The notes beneath the pieces are model-generated. The model was not told where the DNA came from. It worked only from the letters and a program-made list of their open reading frames with translations, and did no database searches. Position numbers and translations under genes: made by a program. Shown piece by piece: positions 59,889 to 64,000 of a stretch of 64,000 nucleotides of DNA (positions are counted from its first letter, which is position 1; each line of letters starts with the position of its first letter). This DNA comes from Palsa-504 sp963789225 (lineage in GTDB: Bacteria; Actinomycetota; Actinomycetes; Streptosporangiales; Streptosporangiaceae), in assembly GCA_963789225.1 (NCBI GenBank), contig CAWBKD010000036.1, positions 248,001 through 312,000 of the forward strand, read 5' to 3'.

Positions 59889-61417
59889 TTAGGTACGGGC
59901 CCGGAGTGATTCGTGCGCCGCGAGGGCCGCGGTAATGAAGGCGTCCGCGGCGCCGAGGTAGCCGGCCGCTCGAGCGCCGACTCGACCTGCTCGGCGGTGA
60001 CGCCCGCCGAGGCGAGGCGGCCCTCGAGCTTGGGGACGGCCAGCAGCACGTCGCGGAGCGGCAGCCCGGCGCTCACCGCCCGCTGGGCCGCCTCGGCCAC
60101 CAGGTCGTGGGCCTGCGCGGCGCCGAGCACTCCGGCCAGCAGCGAGGTGACGTGCTCGGCGAGCGGCAGGTCCTTGGTCGCGGCCAGGTTGGCCGCCATC
60201 CGCGGGGCGTCCACGACCAGCCCGGGCAGCATCTCGGCCGCCCAGCCGGCCGCCGAGGCGGTCAGCCGCAGCAGCGCGCTGAGCGGCTCCCATTCGGCGT
60301 GCCAGGCGCCGGCCGCACGCTGGTGCTCCTGCTCGGCGCACGCGACCAGGGTCGCGAGCAGCCCGGGGACCTGCCTGGTGCACCCGAGGATGGCGACCGC
60401 AGCGACCGGGTTGTGCTTGTGTGCCATGGCCGAGGAGCCGCCGCGCCGCGGGGGCGCCGCGGGCCCGTGGCCGGCGGAGTGGCTGGCCGAGCCGTTCTGA
60501 GCGGACGGCACGGCCGGGGTCGCGGTCCCGCCGGGCGGCGCGGAGCCACCGGGGGCAGCTGGGCCGCCCTGGGCCGCTGACCCGGCGGGTGCGCCCCTGG
60601 CCCCGCCACCCTCGCTGACCTCGCCGACCTCGGACTGGGCGAGCAGCGTGACGTCCCTGGCGATCTTGCCGAGGGCTGCCGTGACGCGGGCCAGCGCGGC
60701 GGCCAGGTCGATGATCCGTAGCCGGTCCGTGTGCCAGGGCAGGACGGGCACGGCCAGGCCCAGTTCCTCCGCGAGCAGCGCCGCGACCCGGGGGCCGTCG
60801 TCACCGAGCGAGGCCACCGTGCCCGCCGCGCCGCCGAACTGCACGGCCAGCCGGCCCGAGCTGACCGCGGCCAGCCCGTCGGCGGCCTCATCCACCGCAG
60901 TCAGCCAGCCCGCTGCGACCAGCCCGAAGGTGACCGGGACCGCCTGCTGGAGCAGGGTCCGGCCGATCATGATCGTGGACCGGTGCTCGCCGGCCAGCGC
61001 GGCCGCCGCGTCCGCGGCCGTGGCCAGGTCGGCGAGGACGACGGCGATGACCCGCCGCGCCAGCAGCATGGCGGCGGTGTCGAGGATGTCCTGGCTGGCC
61101 GCGCCCTGGTGCACGGCGCGCGCGGCGGGCGGAGGGACCATCCGGGCCAGGGCCCGGGCCAGCCCGGGCACCGGGTTCCCGGTCAGGCCCGCGAGTTCGC
61201 CGAGCTCGTCCACCTGGAAATGGGCGGCCTGCGCCGCGGTCGTCACCGCCTCGCCGGCACCGGCGGGAGCCAGCCCGGCCCGCTCGAGCGCGCGCGCCAG
61301 CCCCGCCTCCGCGTCCAGCATGGCCTGCAGCCACGCCACGTCGCCGGTCTCGGCGTCGCTCCTGGCGAAGACGCCGCCGAACAGCCCCCTCCCGCCCGGC
61401 CCGCCTCGGTCAGCCAT
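59889..61417 (-). CDS. PcaB-like lyase of the fumarase/adenylosuccinate-lyase superfamily, frameshifted at the C-terminus
   Basis: About 508 residues if repaired. The family core has GAASQDILDTAAMLL, the loop GGSSAMAHKHNPVAAV (normally GSSxMPxKxNP) and HQRAAGAWHAEWEPL, which points to 3-carboxy-cis,cis-muconate cycloisomerase-like enzymes. About 50 residues of Ala/Gly/Pro/Ser linker are inserted just before the signature loop. Near 59966 the frame changes: the unshifted end is unlike the family and runs to 59813 into the LysR gene, whereas the other frame continues YLGAADAFITAALAAHE and stops at 59889. One missing C on the plus strand explains it. The PcaB assignment is moderate; no other pca gene is near. 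Confidence 0.5.
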
Positions 61418-61557
61418 AACGGAACCCTAGACCCGGCCTGCCACCCGACCGCCCGGATTGGGCGGATACCTGCACCGGCGGAACCCCAGACCGACCCCAC
61501 TCCCCGAGGCCCCGCACTGTCCGGATACCTGGACCAGCGGCGTTCGGGATCATGATT

Positions 61558-61572
61558 TATGGTCTTGACATG
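61558..61572 (+). promoter_or_regulatory. Leaderless -10 element in front of gabT
   Basis: TATGGT (61558-61563) is followed by exactly six bases and the ATG at 61570, the geometry of a leaderless actinobacterial start. No good ribosome-binding site precedes this ATG, and no clear -35 is visible. Confidence 0.5.
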
Positions 61573-62928
61573 ACCCAGCATGAAACTGGCGAGAGCCGCC
61601 TCCCTCAGCGCCGGAACCTTGTCACCGAGATCCCCGGACCTGCCTCACGTGACCTGCTGGCCCGGCGCGAGCGCGCGGTGGCCCGCGGGGTCAGCACCAT
61701 GCTCCCGGTGTTCGTCACCGACGCGGGCGGCGGCGTGATCGTGGACGCCGACGGCAACTCCCTCATCGACTTCGGAGCCGGAATCGCGGTGGTCTCGGTG
61801 GGCAACGCGGCCCCCCGGGTGGCCGCGCGGGTGGCCGAGCAGGCGGCCAGGTTCACGCACACCTGCTTCATGGTGACCCCGTACGAGGGCTACGTGCAGG
61901 TCTGCGAGGAACTGGGCAGCCGCACGCCGGGTGAGTACGAGAAGCGCTCAGCGCTGTTCAACTCCGGCGCGGAGGCGGTGGAGAACGCGGTGAAGATCGC
62001 CAGGCACGCCACCCGCCGGCAGGCCGTCGTCGCGTTCGACCACGGCTACCACGGGCGCACCAACCTCACCATGGCGCTGACCGCGAAGAACATGCCGTAC
62101 AAGGACAAGTTCGGGCCATTCGCGGGCGAGATCTACCGGATGCCGATGGCCTACCCCCTGCGCTGGCCTGGCGGTCCGGAAGCGTGCCGCGAGAACGCGC
62201 TCCCGATGATCAAGTCCCTGATCCACACCCAGGTCGGTGAGGACAACGTGGCCGCGGTCATCATCGAGCCGATCCAGGGCGAGGGCGGGTTCGTCGTGCC
62301 GCCCGACGGGTTCCTGCCCGGGCTGGCGGAGTTCTGCCGCGAGCACGGGATCGTGTTCATCGCCGATGAGATCCAGACCGGGTTCTGCCGGACCGGCGAC
62401 TGGTTCGCGTGCGAGCACGAGGGCGTCGTGCCCGACATGATCACCACCGCGAAGGGCATCGCGGGCGGGCTGCCGCTGGCCGGGGTGACCGGGCGCGCCG
62501 AGATCATGGACTCGGTGCACGCAGGCGGCCTCGGCGGGACCTACGGCGGCAACCCGGTGGCCTGCGCGGCGGCGCTCGGCGCGATCGAGACCATGGCGGC
62601 CGAGGACCTCGCGGGGCGCGCGCGCCGGATCGGCGAGGTCATGCTGCCCAGGCTGCACAAGCTGGCCGAGACGTACCCGGTGATCGCGGAGGTCCGCGGG
62701 CGCGGCGCGATGCTGGCCATCGAGCTGACCACGCCGGGGACGCTGCAGGCGGAACCGGGCCTCACCACGGCCGTCTCGAAGGCCTGCCACCAGGCCGGGC
62801 TGGTCACGCTGACCACCGGGACGTTCGGCAACGTGATCCGCTTCCTGCCGCCGCTCGTCATCGGCGAAGACCTGCTCGACGAGGGGCTGTCGATCCTGGA
62901 GGACGCGTTCGCCGCGGTCTGCGGGTAA
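61570..62928 (+). CDS. gabT: 4-aminobutyrate aminotransferase
   Basis: 452 residues from the ATG at 61570; an in-frame ATG at 61552 is less likely because family members begin like MTQHETGE. Class III PLP fold: SVGNAAPRVAARVAEQAARFTHTCF, NSGAEAVENAVKIAR, YHGRTNLTMALTAKNMPYK, IIEPIQGEGGF, ADEIQTGF, and the PLP-binding Lys in ITTAKGIAGGLPLAGV. It transfers the amino group of GABA to 2-oxoglutarate, giving succinate semialdehyde. Its TAA shares a base with the ATG of the following FAD oxidoreductase, a pairing known from putrescine/GABA catabolic clusters. Confidence 0.5.
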   Translation: MTQHETGESRLPQRRNLVTEIPGPASRDLLARRERAVARGVSTMLPVFVTDAGGGVIVDADGNSLIDFGAGIAVVSVGNAAPRVAARVAEQAARFTHTCFMVTPYEGYVQVCEELGSRTPGEYEKRSALFNSGAEAVENAVKIARHATRRQAVVAFDHGYHGRTNLTMALTAKNMPYKDKFGPFAGEIYRMPMAYPLRWPGGPEACRENALPMIKSLIHTQVGEDNVAAVIIEPIQGEGGFVVPPDGFLPGLAEFCREHGIVFIADEIQTGFCRTGDWFACEHEGVVPDMITTAKGIAGGLPLAGVTGRAEIMDSVHAGGLGGTYGGNPVACAAALGAIETMAAEDLAGRARRIGEVMLPRLHKLAETYPVIAEVRGRGAMLAIELTTPGTLQAEPGLTTAVSKACHQAGLVTLTTGTFGNVIRFLPPLVIGEDLLDEGLSILEDAFAAVCG

Positions 62929-63284
62929 TGCCGCAAGAGGCCGAGCTAGCCAGGCTGGTCCTCGCCGCGGAGCCGAAGCCGTTCTGGCTGGACCGGCCGG
63001 ATGCGCCGCCCGCCCGGGCTCCGCTGCGCGGCGAGGTGGCCTGCGACCTGGCCGTCATCGGCGGCGGGTTCAGCGGGCTGTGGACCGCGCTGCTGGCGAA
63101 GGAAGCTAATCCCGAACGAGCGGTGGTGCTTGTCGAGGGACGGCAGGTGGGCTGGGCGGCCAGCGGTCGCAACGGGGGGTTCTGCGAGGCCAGCCTCACC
63201 CACGGTCCGGGGCTCGGCGGCGCTTTGGCCTATTTCGAGTGGATCGCGCCTTGCGCGATGGCGTGCAAGTCGTACGCTGCCCGT
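62928..63284 (+). pseudogene. FAD-dependent oxidoreductase (DAO/PuuB-like), C-terminally truncated
   Basis: It starts in a TAATG overlap with gabT. The first 95 residues match the amine oxidoreductase family: FWLDRP, then the FAD-binding DLAVIGGGFSGLWTALLAK and EGRQVGWAASGRNGGF. Around base 63215, after LTHGPGLG, the resemblance stops; normally another 350 residues of DAO domain follow. The frame happens to stay open into the next gene. The GABA/putrescine context suggests gamma-glutamylputrescine-type oxidation before the break. It is a truncation, an insertion boundary or an assembly chimera. Confidence 0.5.
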
Positions 63285-63287
63285 GTG
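63251..63287 (+). promoter_or_regulatory. Leaderless promoter of the HTH-ATPase gene
   Basis: TTGCGC (63251-63256), 16 bases, TACGCT (63273-63278), then exactly six bases to GTG at 63285. This spacing puts the transcription start on the first base of the GTG. There is no ribosome-binding site. Confidence 0.5.
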
Positions 63288-64000
63288 AACAGCGAGCCGC
63301 TGGACGCGGTTCCGCTCGCGGCACGCCTCCGGTTGCTGCGGACCCGGCTTGGATTGAGCCAGGAGCAACTGGCGCACCGGCTGGGCGTGTCGTTCGCGAC
63401 CGTGAACCGATGGGAATCCGGGCGATCGCGTCCGTCGGCACGCGCCAGCGTGGCCCTCGAGGAGCTGGAGGCGGCGACCACCAGCCGGGAGCCGCCAGGC
63501 GGGCCGGGACCGGCCGAGGACAAGCCGGATCGGCTGCCGATCGCGCTCTCCAGCTTCGTCGGCCGCGAGCGCGAGCTGGCCGCTCTATCCGAGCTGCTCA
63601 CGGGGTCGCGGCTGATCAACCTGACCGGGCCCGGCGGGGTCGGCAAGACTCGCCTGGCCATCGAGGCCGCCCGGGAGTGGGCAGCGACGAACGGCCACGA
63701 CGCCGACCTGGTGTTCGTGTCGCTCGATGCGATCCAGCCACCCCGTCCGGTGGTGTCGGTGCTCGCTTCGCGCCTGGGCCTGCGCGAACGGCCAGGCGTG
63801 TCCTGGCGCGAGGCGGCGCTGGCCGAATTCGGGGGACGGCCCTGGCTGCTGCTGCTCGACGGCGCCGAACACTGCCGCGAGGAGGTGGCCGAGCTGGCTG
63901 GGGACTTCCTCGCCTCTGCTCCGCGCCTGTGCATCATGGTCACCAGCCGGGTCGTGCTCGGGGTGCAGGGCGAGGTGTGCTGGGCCGTCCCTCCGCTCGA
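63285..64000 (+). CDS. HTH-XRE and NB-ARC ATPase regulator, 3'-truncated by the window edge
   Basis: GTG start at 63285; 238 residues visible. An XRE-type helix-turn-helix (LRLLRTRLGLSQEQLAHRLGVSFATVNRWESGRSRPS) is followed by a linker and an AAA/NB-ARC domain: FVGRERELAALSELL, Walker A GPGGVGKT, Walker B-like WLLLLDGAEHC and the TSR arginine finger-like motif. These are large ATP-dependent transcription regulators of actinobacteria, related to AfsR/LAL proteins, normally with a C-terminal TPR part beyond the window. Its open frame is continuous with the truncated FAD gene, but the good leaderless promoter indicates an independent start. Confidence 0.5.
   Translation, partial: MNSEPLDAVPLAARLRLLRTRLGLSQEQLAHRLGVSFATVNRWESGRSRPSARASVALEELEAATTSREPPGGPGPAEDKPDRLPIALSSFVGRERELAALSELLTGSRLINLTGPGGVGKTRLAIEAAREWAATNGHDADLVFVSLDAIQPPRPVVSVLASRLGLRERPGVSWREAALAEFGGRPWLLLLDGAEHCREEVAELAGDFLASAPRLCIMVTSRVVLGVQGEVCWAVPPL

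Noticed and set aside
61552..61569. Upstream ATG for gabT
   Set aside because: In frame, but there is no ribosome-binding site and the extra residues do not match the family; the leaderless ATG at 61570 fits better.

Overview
The window is about 64 kb of very GC-rich DNA with strong G/C at third codon positions. It has many GTG/TTG starts, 1-4 base overlaps between neighbouring genes, lipobox and Tat signals, ECF sigma factors, LAL/ROK/GntR/LysR regulators and several apparently leaderless genes. This points to a soil or plant-associated actinobacterium, probably of the Streptosporangiales or a neighbouring order; the sequence alone does not fix the genus. I see no rRNA, tRNA, CRISPR, phage or transposase gene.

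Layout. 1-3.7 kb: a partial SDR, a nucleotidyltransferase and an ECF sigma factor with a membrane partner. 3.8-12.9 kb: a large LAL (LuxR) regulator, then a cell-envelope operon (GT2-GtrA transferase, PMT/ArnT-like transferase, MMPL exporter). 12.9-15.8 kb: small housekeeping or hypothetical genes (methyltransferase, frameshifted DUF3500, DUF1697, SDR). 15.8-27.3 kb: a beta-glucoside system with a ROK repressor, its palindromic operator, a five-gene peptide/oligosaccharide-type ABC importer, a GH4 phospho-beta-glucosidase, a secreted GH9 and a BadF-type sugar kinase. 27.8-33.9 kb: a stressosome module (RsbR, RsbS, RsbT, RsbX-like phosphatase, hybrid kinase, REC-PP2C phosphatase) facing a lone STAS gene. 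34.4-50.6 kb: a second catabolic locus with an ABC importer, a dimethylformamidase-beta-like protein, a GntR regulator, an SDR, two DUF4438 proteins, a 2-hydroxyacid dehydrogenase and three Gfo/Idh dehydrogenases; near-identical 11-bp sites in its promoters suggest one GntR regulon. 50.6-58.8 kb: an arylsulfotransferase-like protein, two overlapping ECF sigma genes, two MFS exporters and twin secreted-repeat lipoproteins. 58.9-64 kb: LysR, a PcaB-like lyase, GabT, a truncated FAD oxidoreductase and an HTH-ATPase regulator running off the end.

How the genes work together. In the first sugar locus secreted GH9 would release oligosaccharides, the importer would take them up without a PTS, and the kinase and GH4 would process phosphorylated glycosides inside the cell. 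In the second locus an unknown substrate would be imported, cleaved by an amidase-like enzyme and passed through a chain of NAD(P)-dependent oxidoreductases. The stressosome genes contain no sigma-B, so their output is probably the kinase/response-regulator and PP2C proteins in the same operon.

A recurring oddity is that four genes (DUF3500, the second substrate-binding protein, its DppC-type permease and the PcaB-like lyase) each show one frameshift that a single missing G or C would explain. This looks like systematic homopolymer loss in the assembly, though real pseudogenes cannot be excluded from sequence alone.
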